Positions 1 to 5,304 of a stretch of DNA of 18,700 nucleotides are shown one piece after another. Under the pieces are notes generated by a model. That model was not told the origin of the DNA. It searched no databases and worked only from the letters and a program-made list of their open reading frames with translations. The DNA lies in the NCBI GenBank assembly GCA_052117325.1, contig JBQKJJ010000028.1; one strand, 5' to 3'. The position numbers and the translations under genes are program-made. Numbering within the stretch: the stretch's first letter is position 1; the number at the start of each line of letters is the position of its first letter. This DNA is from CAG-964 sp902789345 (GTDB lineage Bacteria; Bacillota; Clostridia; Oscillospirales; Acutalibacteraceae).

Positions 1-117
1 GCGTTTTACACTTGATAAACTTACATTGTATTTTCGGCTTGCTTCGCTCTTTCCTCTTCTTATTGCATATTTTACTACTGCTTGCTTTTTCTTAGCTTCT
101 TGTGTTATCATGTTCAT
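1..117 (-). CDS. IS481-like transposase, N-terminal fragment (runs off left edge)
   Basis: Reading the minus strand from an ATG at 117 gives 39 open codons up to the window edge. The peptide is basic (AKKKQAVVKYAIRRGKSEAS is part of it) and then reads like the helix-turn-helix that begins IS481/IS3-type DDE transposases, ending in RKYNVSLSSVKR, where the recognition helix would sit. A second in-frame ATG lies at 111. An extended -10 (TGGTATAAT, 168-160) precedes it, but no good Shine-Dalgarno is visible. The DDE catalytic core would lie outside the window, so the family call rests on the N-terminus only. The gene points away from the IS110 remnant beside it, which suggests an element inserted into that transposase. 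Confidence 0.68.
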   Translation of the reverse strand, partial: MNMITQEAKKKQAVVKYAIRRGKSEASRKYNVSLSSVKR

Positions 118-159
118 GAGAAGTACTTCTTTCTTGGTAATGTTTTTGTGGTTAAATTC

Positions 160-222
160 ATTATACCATATTTGAAGTTACTTCTCTTTTTTTATTGGGT
201 CACATCATTTTATCACATACAA
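160..222 (-). mobile_element. Probable left end of the IS481-like element, with promoter
   Basis: Between the transposase start and the first IS110-like codon (223) lies A/T-rich DNA with the extended -10 at 160-168. Read on the minus strand, the outer part starts TGTGATAAAATGATGTGACC, which has the look of an insertion-sequence terminal inverted repeat. The partner end and the target duplication are outside the window, so the exact boundary (about 210-222) is an inference. Confidence 0.4.
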
Positions 223-432
223 CTTGTGGCGAAGAATCCGGAGTTCAGGGAACTCCATAATTATTACACAACCAGAAGGCTGAATCCGTTAACGAAGATG
301 CAGTCACTTATGGCTATTGCAGCTAAGCTGTTACGTGTCTTTTATGCCATACTGACAAAGGGTGTGGATTATGATCCTAAAAAGATGGTAAGTGACATCA
401 AAAGACCGGCGGCTTATATGAAGGCTGCATAA
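223..432 (+). pseudogene. IS110-family transposase, 3' remnant
   Basis: From codon 223 to the TAA at 432 the frame encodes about 69 residues matching the C-terminal end of IS110-family transposases in clostridia: FRELHNYYTTR, then NPLTKMQSLMAIAAKLLRVF and a YDPKKM..DIKRP tail. The open frame can be extended 5' to an ATG at 82, but the codons from 82 to 222 give an unrelated hydrophobic peptide lying antisense to the IS481-like element, so that start is an artefact of fusion. The RuvC-like catalytic domain and the Tnp domain's catalytic serine are missing, so it is not functional. It is most simply explained by insertion of the neighbouring element into the transposase gene. Confidence 0.75.
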
Positions 433-780
433 GAAAAACAGGTAACTATAGTGGAGGCTGTCGTGTGGGCAGCCACTGAATCAGGCAGAATGTAACAGAT
501 AACGTCCACTGATTACAGTGCTGGAACAGGAAGCGAGTCAGTAATCAATAATACAAAGAATGAGCCGGTAGTCGGCAGAAATAGATACCATGGGGCATGA
601 CCCCGCAAAGGAGCATAGCTGACACCCTGGTTATGGGCAGGCAGGACGAAGGAAGTTAGGACCTCTGGAGACAGAGATGATCCTGGTGGATATAGGAGGT
701 TAGCTGCCATAGAGGGATGGGTATACACAAGGCCAGTAAAGCGAAAAATCAATGACGTTTTATTTTGTATACCTTTTAAC
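433..780 (+). ncRNA. IS110 3' non-coding tail, candidate bridge/seek RNA region
   Basis: About 300 nt downstream of the transposase stop has no plausible gene, is less A/T-rich than its flanks, and is dense in short hairpins: GTGG..GCTG/CAGC-CAC near 450-478, CACTG-ATTA-CAGTG near 508-522, and GGGG-CATGA-CCCC near 593-605. In the IS1111 subgroup of the IS110 family, the guide (bridge or seek) RNA is encoded downstream of the transposase, so this position fits. I see the position and the structure; the RNA identity is inferred. Minus-strand open frames across it look like shadows. Confidence 0.4.
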
Positions 781-889
781 CGCTATTTCAGTACCTGATA
801 CATCGAAATGCTCATAGCTTCGGCTTATTCACTGAGATATAAAAGGTTGAAAAACCTTGAATTTTCAATAAAAAACACTTGATTATATG

Positions 890-895
890 AGGAGG
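890..895 (+). promoter_or_regulatory. Ribosome binding site deciding the XRE start
   Basis: AGGAGG lies 11 nt before ATG 907. A GTG at 895 overlaps this site, so it cannot be the real start; 907 is chosen. Confidence 0.7.
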
Positions 896-906
896 TGAAG
901 CAGAAC

Positions 907-1263
907 ATGGGAACTCAGTATAAAGTATTCAATGCAGAAGTCATGGAAAACCAGCTAAGAAAATTGAGAAATTCTACAGGCATGAATCAGGAAAACTTTG
1001 CTGAGAAATTGAATCTCAGTAAAGATACAATATCCAATTATGAAAGAGGAGTAACATCAATTCCTCATGATGTAATAACGATACTTTGTCAGAAGCTCAA
1101 TGTGTCTGCTGATTTTTTCTATTTTGAGATAGACAAGCCTCTGGTGGAGGATGGCAATATTGCCAATGCATTTATAAAAGAGCTGGAAGAATGTTCTGAG
1201 TTTGAAAAGAAGCAGCTTATGGAAATGCTGAAAATATTACGAATGCAACCTGTAGCCGTATAA
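907..1263 (+). CDS. XRE-family helix-turn-helix regulator
   Basis: A 118-residue cytoplasmic DNA-binding protein. An XRE/Cro-type helix-turn-helix fills roughly residues 12-70: an LRKLRNSTGMNQENFAEKLN segment, then LSKDTISNYERG and a LCQKLNVSADFFY helix typical of this fold. The C-terminal 45 residues are acidic and probably helical (LEECSEFEKKQLMEMLKIL), suited to dimerisation. The start at 907 follows the AGGAGG at 890-895. A terminator follows 40 nt after the stop, so it is transcribed alone. Its place at the head of a cassette of mobile-element genes suggests it controls that cassette or its transfer; this is inference from position. The target is unknown. Confidence 0.88.
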   Translation: MGTQYKVFNAEVMENQLRKLRNSTGMNQENFAEKLNLSKDTISNYERGVTSIPHDVITILCQKLNVSADFFYFEIDKPLVEDGNIANAFIKELEECSEFEKKQLMEMLKILRMQPVAV

Positions 1264-1300
1264 AATTCGTAAAATTCTACGACTAAATATTGAAATTTCG

Positions 1301-1335
1301 AAAGGACGCTTCGTTTTTGGATGCGTCTTTTTTTT
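1301..1335 (+). terminator. Intrinsic terminator after the XRE gene
   Basis: A 9-bp stem with one G-T pair (1301-1309 with 1323-1331) and a 13-nt loop runs into an eight-T tract (1328-1335). Confidence 0.8.
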
Positions 1336-1383
1336 GTACAATTTAACCATGGATGATGATCTGAGCAAAATCAGGAGATAAAA

Positions 1384-1398
1384 CTTTCCGAAGGAAAG
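1384..1398 (+). repeat. Small perfect hairpin CTTTCC-GAA-GGAAAG
   Basis: Six-bp arms with a three-base loop, lying shortly before the boxA-like motif. It probably belongs to the long non-coding transcript. Confidence 0.5.
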
Positions 1399-1399
1399 A

Positions 1400-1985
1400 G
1401 CGAACAAACACTGATGTGACAGAAGGTTCTGAAACTTTACTGAACTTTGAAAACTGAATAGGACACGGCGATTCCGTTAATTATTTCTCGCCTGACATTT
1501 TTCGGGTGGCGATGCCCCGTTTCGTGCGATGACTGACCTCACTTTTATGCTGATTATGAGAAACAGATAATTGTGTGCCTGCGAAAGTTAAGAGCAGAGG
1601 ACAGAGCCTACCGGATTAGCACCCGGAGATAATGAGTTTAATAACGCATTCGGATTTCAGCGAAAAGCATTTCCGGGGAGTGGCTACCGGTGTAAGTCCT
1701 TGATGGGCATGGATACTACACTATGAGTGCAACTGGCACAGAATCGCTTTACCCCGCCGGGGGATGAGTCAGAGAGACTTGAGAATATATTGGAAGGTTA
1801 AGCTTTACACATTGTCTTCTCACACAAAGGGATTTAGCATTGACAACCTGTGCCGGATGACAGATGGACCAAGAGACAGTGGATGGGAGTGAAAATCCAT
1901 TATGTGAGGAGATAATAACGCGGAAATATCAAATTAGACATACGGAAGCTAAGCGAAGCTTCCGGTAAACACAAAAAATTATTTC
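1400..1985 (+). ncRNA. Long structured non-coding region, candidate large RNA
   Basis: There is no gene from 1264 to 2003. After the terminator at 1335, the sequence is less A/T-rich than typical intergenic DNA here and rich in local hairpins: TCGCC..GGCGA near 1490-1526, CCGG-N8-CCGG near 1610-1627, CCCC-GCC-GGGG near 1752-1763, and TGGAT..ATCCA near 1881-1901. It opens with a boxA-like motif (1441-1460), as rRNA operons do. It ends at the ribosome site of the next gene. Large ornate bacterial RNAs of this size (such as ROOL and GOLLD) occur in mobile elements and phages of Firmicutes, but I do not recognise the sequence as either. I find no group II intron domain V. Confidence 0.45.
1441..1460 (+). 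promoter_or_regulatory. boxA-like antitermination motif
   Basis: TGAACTTTGAAAACTGAATA closely resembles the boxA element of Bacillus/Clostridium rRNA leaders (CTTTGAAAACT core), which recruits NusB/NusE for processive antitermination. It is seen directly; its function here is inferred. Confidence 0.5.
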
Positions 1986-2003
1986 GTGAAGGAGATTATT
2001 ACG

Positions 2004-2441
2004 ATGAATAAAGCTGTGATTTATATGAGTGGAACAATGAATGAAACTGTGGACAACATGGTTGTGAGAGTGATTGAGAGATATTGTGAGAAGCACGGGT
2101 ATGAGATTGCTGCCCTTCTCGGTGAAAGCTCCCAGTCTGGTATGAGTATGCCTATGAAGTATTCCTTTATTGGCAGGGCAGAGGTTGAGGACATTGATAC
2201 GGTTGTAACGCTTTCCGGTGCGATGGTGGGCACAACGGATGATGAGATTATGGAGACGATTGACCTGCTGGCTCATTACGGAATTACGGTTGAGACAGCA
2301 AAGGAAGACATGGCTGCCTATTATGATGCACTTGGCAGTGATGGATACTGTGGCTGTGATGACAGCAGTATGGATGATACCCAGCTTATTAAGGAACTGG
2401 ACAAGCTTATCCGTATGGTATCAGGCAGACAGCTGGATTAA
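2004..2441 (+). CDS. Resolvase-like domain protein lacking catalytic residues
   Basis: A 145-residue soluble protein. Residues 4-110 follow the course of a serine-recombinase N-terminal domain: AVIYMSGTMNE at the first strand, YCEKHGYEIA on the helix, SQSGMSM, VEDIDTVVTLSG, then IMETIDLLAHYGITVET. In working recombinases the first motif is Y-x-R-x-S and the later one carries L-x-R-x-x-R; here these read Y-M-S-G-T and LSGAMVG, so the catalytic serine and the arginines are gone. The C-terminus is short and acidic (GCDDSSMDDTQ), without a DNA-binding domain. AAGGAG at 1989-1994 places the start at ATG 2004 rather than the upstream GTG at 1986. It lies 10 nt before the next gene. It is probably a structural or regulatory relic of recombinases; the role is unknown. 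Confidence 0.72.
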   Translation: MNKAVIYMSGTMNETVDNMVVRVIERYCEKHGYEIAALLGESSQSGMSMPMKYSFIGRAEVEDIDTVVTLSGAMVGTTDDEIMETIDLLAHYGITVETAKEDMAAYYDALGSDGYCGCDDSSMDDTQLIKELDKLIRMVSGRQLD

Positions 2442-2451
2442 GGAGGCAGTG

Positions 2452-2784
2452 ATGGAACAGACGGGAACTAATCAGTGCCTTGTGTTTGTCGGCAGCATGG
2501 AAACCCATGTTGCTGACAGAATGGAAGATTATGCAGGACAGAATGATATGAATGTCATTGATACTGTATTTAAGGATGATAAAGCCATAGATAAGCTTAC
2601 TTACTATATAGAAAGAGAAGGAATTATCTGTATTTTGGTTAGAAGTATCTGGGATATTTTAACGGACAGGGAAACAGTAAAAAGCATTATGAAGCTGGCA
2701 TCCGACCACAATATCAGTATCAATGAGGAGAACAGAGGCTTTGAACCGGCTACGCTTGTCGGGGACGGTGGTATCGGATGCTAG
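2452..2784 (+). CDS. Small second resolvase-like protein of unknown function
   Basis: A 110-residue soluble protein starting at ATG 2452, five bases after an AGGAGG at 2441-2446 that overlaps the previous stop. An upstream extension to 2218 would run inside the preceding gene in another frame and is rejected. The layout echoes the preceding protein: a first strand (CLVFVGSMETHVADRMEDYA), then EGIICILVRSIWDILTDRET aligned with the V-V-x-S-L-x-R-x-x-R segment of serine recombinases, then a helix and HNISIN. Only one residue of that motif's charges is retained, and no catalytic serine is seen. I infer it is a divergent paralogue of its neighbour; other readings are possible. Its stop overlaps the next small ORF. 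Confidence 0.65.
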   Translation: MEQTGTNQCLVFVGSMETHVADRMEDYAGQNDMNVIDTVFKDDKAIDKLTYYIEREGIICILVRSIWDILTDRETVKSIMKLASDHNISINEENRGFEPATLVGDGGIGC

Positions 2785-2894
2785 GATATATCATTTATCC
2801 GTCAGGGACTACAGTGACTGATGAAAAAGGCAGGCGTGTAGTCTCCTGTTCCACGGAGAATGAGACAGTGGAATATATCAGAGAGAGGAAGTGA
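2778..2894 (+). CDS. 38-codon ORF overlapping both neighbours
   Basis: ATG at 2778 (ATGCTAG, overlapping the upstream stop) opens 38 codons ending TGA at 2894. The stop overlaps the GTG/ATG start region of the toxin gene. The peptide begins MLGYIIYPSGTTVTDEKGRR and ends in a charged YIRERK tail; it looks like a small mixed strand/helix fold, not an AbrB or MazE antitoxin. The tight overlap on both sides suggests translational coupling of the cassette. I do not recognise the family. Confidence 0.5.
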   Translation: MLGYIIYPSGTTVTDEKGRRVVSCSTENETVEYIRERK

Positions 2895-2899
2895 ATCTG

Positions 2900-3274
2900 A
2901 TGAAAGTGAAACGAGGCGATATATGGATGGTTGATTTCGGACCGCCGAGAGATGAGGAGGACCATCTTCAGCACAGCATACGCCCGGTAGTGATTGTCAG
3001 CAACAACCGTGCAAATGAGCACAGCATGGTATTTCATGCTGTTCCTCTTACCGGTAAGATTAATAAAAAACGCTATATGCCCACCCATGTATTCATCAAT
3101 GGCTTTCAGACAGAGGGGCTTGACAGACACAGTCTGGCATTGTGCGAGCAGTTATGCTGTGTAAGATACAGTGATCTGATGCAATGGGTTGGAAAGGTAA
3201 GTGCATTTCAGCTGTTAAAGATTACCATAGGGATGCAGGTGCAGCTTGGCATGGTTGGAAAGTATAACGAATAA
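2900..3274 (+). CDS. MazF/PemK-family endoribonuclease toxin
   Basis: A 124-residue protein of the MazF/PemK fold, which cleaves single-stranded mRNA at short motifs. It begins KRGDIWMVDFGPP (the family's first strand), then RPVVIVSNN and VPLTGKINKKRYMPTHVFI. By comparison with Bacillus MazF, the catalytic arginine corresponds to R28 and the catalytic threonine to T51; both are present, so it should be active. ATG 2900 is chosen because GAGAGGAAG at 2883-2891 lies at the right distance; a GTG at 2891 sits inside that site. No MazE/AbrB-like antitoxin is adjacent. A terminator follows at 3282. It may be neutralised by the 38-codon product or the resolvase-like proteins, but this is speculation. 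Confidence 0.87.
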   Translation: MKVKRGDIWMVDFGPPRDEEDHLQHSIRPVVIVSNNRANEHSMVFHAVPLTGKINKKRYMPTHVFINGFQTEGLDRHSLALCEQLCCVRYSDLMQWVGKVSAFQLLKITIGMQVQLGMVGKYNE

Positions 3275-3281
3275 GAATAGT

Positions 3282-3305
3282 GCTGGGGCGGTTGCTCCGG
3301 CTTTT
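3282..3305 (+). terminator. Terminator after the MazF gene
   Basis: An eight-bp stem with two G-T pairs (3282-3289 with 3294-3301), a GGTT loop and a short TTTT. Confidence 0.55.
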
Positions 3306-3570
3306 ACTTATAGAATAGTTGTTTATGATGTTTCTGTTTGGTGGACGGTATACTTGCCATGAAGATTGGATTCACTTATTCCGGCAAAATACTTAAAAAA
3401 GACGAATAAATTGACGGTAGAGTAATAACCAAAGTAACAATTGCTTTAATAGGCAACAACACACACTTCTTTGGCGAGAAAAGAGGGATAATACTGATTA
3501 TCAATTAAACGTTCCAACGGTTTGCTGTTTTGCGGTGATACCCGAACCGTATACTACTGCCATCTTCCCC
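3306..3570. other. Intergenic stretch with no supported gene
   Basis: Only ORFs under 25 codons are present, none with a convincing ribosome site. A small perfect hairpin GATAAT-ACTG-ATTATC is at 3487-3502. The segment may be decayed mobile DNA between two accessory cassettes. Confidence 0.5.
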
Positions 3571-3630
3571 AGACATAAAGATACCTACCTCCAATCGTTA
3601 GGTCTTATGTCTAGCAATCGGAGGTAGGTA
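3571..3630. repeat. Two interleaved inverted repeats
   Basis: Pair B is TACCTACCTCCAATCGTTAG (3582-3601) with CTAGCAATCGGAGGTAGGTA (3611-3630): 17 of 20 positions pair by Watson-Crick rules and the other three can pair as G-U or A-C. Pair A is AGACATAA (3571-3578) with TTATGTCT (3605-3612). The arms alternate A-B-A-B and overlap by two bases at 3611-3612, so the two stems exclude each other or form a pseudoknot. It lies 35 nt past the hipT stop. Confidence 0.8.
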
Positions 3631-3664
3631 CAGGGGCTTAATTGTGTTTTAAATTAATCATATA

Positions 3665-4612
3665 TTATTTTATAAGTGTGGCTATTCTTTGTTCAATAAG
3701 TGCATTAAGGGAGTTTTTCATATCAATGGGCATATAGGATTCATTGCACATAGTTATATATTTATCCTTTAGCTTTACAATTTTTTGAACCATTTTGTCT
3801 GCGGATTTTTCTGTAATACCTATTGCTTTAGCAAGAGCGAAAAAATCTTTTCTGCGTATGTTTTGTTTTTTGCCGTTTATTGTCAATGCCAACTGTTCTT
3901 GGTCGGTGGGAATGACAACATTGTTGGAAAGCATATCATAGGCGGCGGATAAAACATATTTACTGCTTGCTTCTGATGTTTCAATCAAAGAAAAGTTTTT
4001 TAAATGCATATCTGAATTGCCAACAGCAAACGAAAATACAATGCGCAGGAACAATTCTGTCATATCTAGGCCTTTCATGGTTGAATATTTTGAGACAATT
4101 TTTCCACAACGCTCATATGAACCACGGTATTTATCCTCAGTAAGTCTTCCATCCAACTGGCAAAAATCTTCCATAGCAAGCATTTGCCCATTTGTACGAT
4201 CAATGCGTTTGGTAATATAGGCAAAATCATTATTTTGGCAGTGCAGACGAAGCAGAGCATAAGGCACGGTTTTTATTCCACTTACCTCAGCCATCTGCAT
4301 TACGAGATATTCCATTTCGGGCAAGGCTGCGTATTCATCAGTTTGTGGTTTGAGTATATATCCGGTGGGGTAATTCACTAGGGTTAAGCGAGGGGTGTCT
4401 TCTTTAGATAAGTGTAAAGACAATTTTTTCTGTACACCCGGAACGGTAAATCCTTTGCTGGTATTATTAAGTGCAATTTGATTTAAAACATCTTTTGAAA
4501 CATCAATATCCGGGAATTTGTCAGTTCCGAAAAATGATTTTATACACGCTGTATGCCAACCATATGCGTTGTTCGTGCGTAGTGTTTTGCCACAACATAA
4601 ACAACGGTTCAT
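3665..4612 (-). CDS. hipT: HipT kinase toxin (HipA C-terminal domain)
   Basis: A 315-residue serine/threonine kinase of the HipA family, without the HipA N-terminal subdomain, which is encoded separately by the next gene upstream. HipA and HipT phosphorylate aminoacyl-tRNA synthetases and halt translation. An N-terminal zinc-ribbon-like cluster is visible (C4, C7, H20, C23). The Gly-rich regulatory loop reads TVPGVQKKLS at 56-65. The catalytic segment GNSDMHLKN gives catalytic D201 and N206, and AYDMLS gives metal-binding D226, at spacing typical of HipA. Its ATG overlaps the hipS stop by four bases (ATGA), so synthesis is coupled. In the E. coli HipBST system the loop is SIS, with two autophosphorylated serines; here only T56 can accept phosphate. 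I see no truncation. Confidence 0.9.
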   Translation of the reverse strand: MNRCLCCGKTLRTNNAYGWHTACIKSFFGTDKFPDIDVSKDVLNQIALNNTSKGFTVPGVQKKLSLHLSKEDTPRLTLVNYPTGYILKPQTDEYAALPEMEYLVMQMAEVSGIKTVPYALLRLHCQNNDFAYITKRIDRTNGQMLAMEDFCQLDGRLTEDKYRGSYERCGKIVSKYSTMKGLDMTELFLRIVFSFAVGNSDMHLKNFSLIETSEASSKYVLSAAYDMLSNNVVIPTDQEQLALTINGKKQNIRRKDFFALAKAIGITEKSADKMVQKIVKLKDKYITMCNESYMPIDMKNSLNALIEQRIATLIK

Positions 4613-4938
4613 TCTTTCGTCCCCCTTATTCGAACATTTCCTATTGGATCCTTACAGGCAACAAGCAGCAAGCCAAAACGGTCCTTTTGATCGATTTTCC
4701 AATTGTGGCTGACAATATTAAGCAACCATCCCTCTGGAATTAGTCCGTCAAAAAATGAAAAAAGTGTTTTAGAAGTGTATTTTTCTCTTTGAAGGGGCAA
4801 AGTTAGGCTTACTGCAGTTGGCTTTGGGCTTTCAAGATAATGTTCATCATAAATAAACGAATATCCGAAATCTTCTTCTTTCAAAGTCCCTGCAAAGGTG
4901 TCCCGTATATATACATATGCTGTTCTATATGCATCCAT
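4609..4938 (-). CDS. hipS: HipS antitoxin (HipA N-terminal subdomain)
   Basis: A 109-residue protein corresponding to the N-subdomain 1 of HipA: AYVYIRDTFAGTLKEED, then FIYDEHYL, SLTLPLQREKY, LFSFFDGLIPEGWLLN and DRFGLLLVACKDPIGNVRI, which is the classic motif series ending in G-x-V. In three-part HipBST systems this small protein, not HipB, neutralises the HipT kinase. Its ATG overlaps the hipB stop by one base (TAATG) and its stop overlaps hipT. The clean separation of the two halves of HipA, each with its own start, argues for a true tripartite system rather than a frameshifted HipA. Confidence 0.88.
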   Translation of the reverse strand: MDAYRTAYVYIRDTFAGTLKEEDFGYSFIYDEHYLESPKPTAVSLTLPLQREKYTSKTLFSFFDGLIPEGWLLNIVSHNWKIDQKDRFGLLLVACKDPIGNVRIRGTKE

Positions 4939-5138
4939 TAGTCATCCTTCCTTCCGGGAACCGCCTCCATGCCAAACATTGAAAGAGCTTGGTTTACCTT
5001 ATCCATGCGTACTGTTTCTTTGCCTTGCTCAAGCTCACGAACAAAACGCAGACCAAGACCACTTCGTATTGCAAAGTCCTCCTGTGTGAGTCCTGCCTCT
5101 TTTCTTTTCTGTTTGATAAATTCAGCAATTTTATTCAT
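4938..5138 (-). CDS. hipB: HipB-type operator-binding protein
   Basis: A 66-residue XRE-type helix-turn-helix protein: FIKQKRKEAGLTQEDFAIRS then GLGLRFVRELEQGKETVRMD and VNQALSMFGME, matching HipB. It represses the operon and may assist toxin control. ATG 5138 is chosen over an upstream start at 5189, because the upstream codons only translate the operator repeats and because the promoter's -10 lies at 5145-5150. Transcription would then begin at or near the A of the ATG, giving a leaderless message. The stop overlaps hipS. Confidence 0.88.
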   Translation of the reverse strand: MNKIAEFIKQKRKEAGLTQEDFAIRSGLGLRFVRELEQGKETVRMDKVNQALSMFGMEAVPGRKDD

Positions 5139-5144
5139 AACTCT

Positions 5145-5173
5145 ATTATACACCCTATCGGGTATAATATCAA
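5145..5173 (-). promoter_or_regulatory. hipBST promoter, probably leaderless
   Basis: On the minus strand TTGATA (5173-5168), a 17-bp spacer and TATAAT (5150-5145) form a near-consensus promoter. Six bases separate the -10 from the hipB ATG (5138), so the start point falls on the start codon. Operator copy 1 fills the spacer. Confidence 0.75.
5149..5166. promoter_or_regulatory. hip operator copy 1
   Basis: TACACCCTATCGGGTATA, the reverse complement of copies 2 and 3; near-palindrome TAYACCC-N4-GGGTRTA. It covers the hipB promoter spacer. Confidence 0.8.
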
Positions 5174-5182
5174 TAATATTTA

Positions 5183-5211
5183 TGTACATTATACCCGATA
5201 GGGTGTATAAT
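5183..5211 (+). promoter_or_regulatory. Possible divergent promoter around operator copy 2
   Basis: TGTACA (5183-5188), a 17-bp spacer and TATAAT (5206-5211) on the plus strand. The -35 matches consensus at four of six bases. The operator lies in the spacer, as on the other strand. Confidence 0.4.
5190..5207. promoter_or_regulatory. hip operator copy 2
   Basis: TATACCCGATAGGGTGTA, centred 41 bp from copy 1, inside a longer near-palindrome 5188-5211. Confidence 0.8.
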
Positions 5212-5230
5212 GCGTAATTTTAGCTTAAAC

Positions 5231-5248
5231 TATACCCGATAGGGTGTA
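5231..5248. promoter_or_regulatory. hip operator copy 3
   Basis: An identical copy of TATACCCGATAGGGTGTA, centred 41 bp from copy 2. The phasing of about four helical turns puts all three on one face of the DNA. Confidence 0.8.
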
Positions 5249-5269
5249 GTTTTTAGGGGGTTATTATAT

Positions 5270-5298
5270 TTGAGTTGGTTATTTAGTTTGCTTATAAT
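5270..5298 (+). promoter_or_regulatory. Plus-strand promoter of an orphan transcript
   Basis: TTGAGT (5270-5275), a 17-bp spacer and TATAAT (5293-5298). No recognisable gene follows before the terminator at 5414. Confidence 0.6.
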
Positions 5299-5304
5299 GG
5301 ACAA

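Noticed and set aside
82..222. N-terminal part of the plus-strand ORF 82-432 as a real protein
   Set aside because: It lies antisense to the transposase start and is a low-complexity hydrophobic stretch; only codons from 223 on match the IS110 family.
513..752. Minus-strand 79-codon ORF in the IS110 tail
   Set aside because: No ribosome site and it runs across the hairpin-rich structured tail.
1560..1985. Group II intron
   Set aside because: No domain V or catalytic AGC/GAGCC-type motif and no reverse transcriptase gene.
2218..2451. Upstream extension of the second resolvase-like gene
   Set aside because: It lies in another frame inside the preceding gene; the ribosome site points to 2452.
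3503..3563. Minus-strand 20-codon ORF resembling a recombinase tail
   Set aside because: Too short to assign and its ribosome site overlaps the start; similarity is only an impression.
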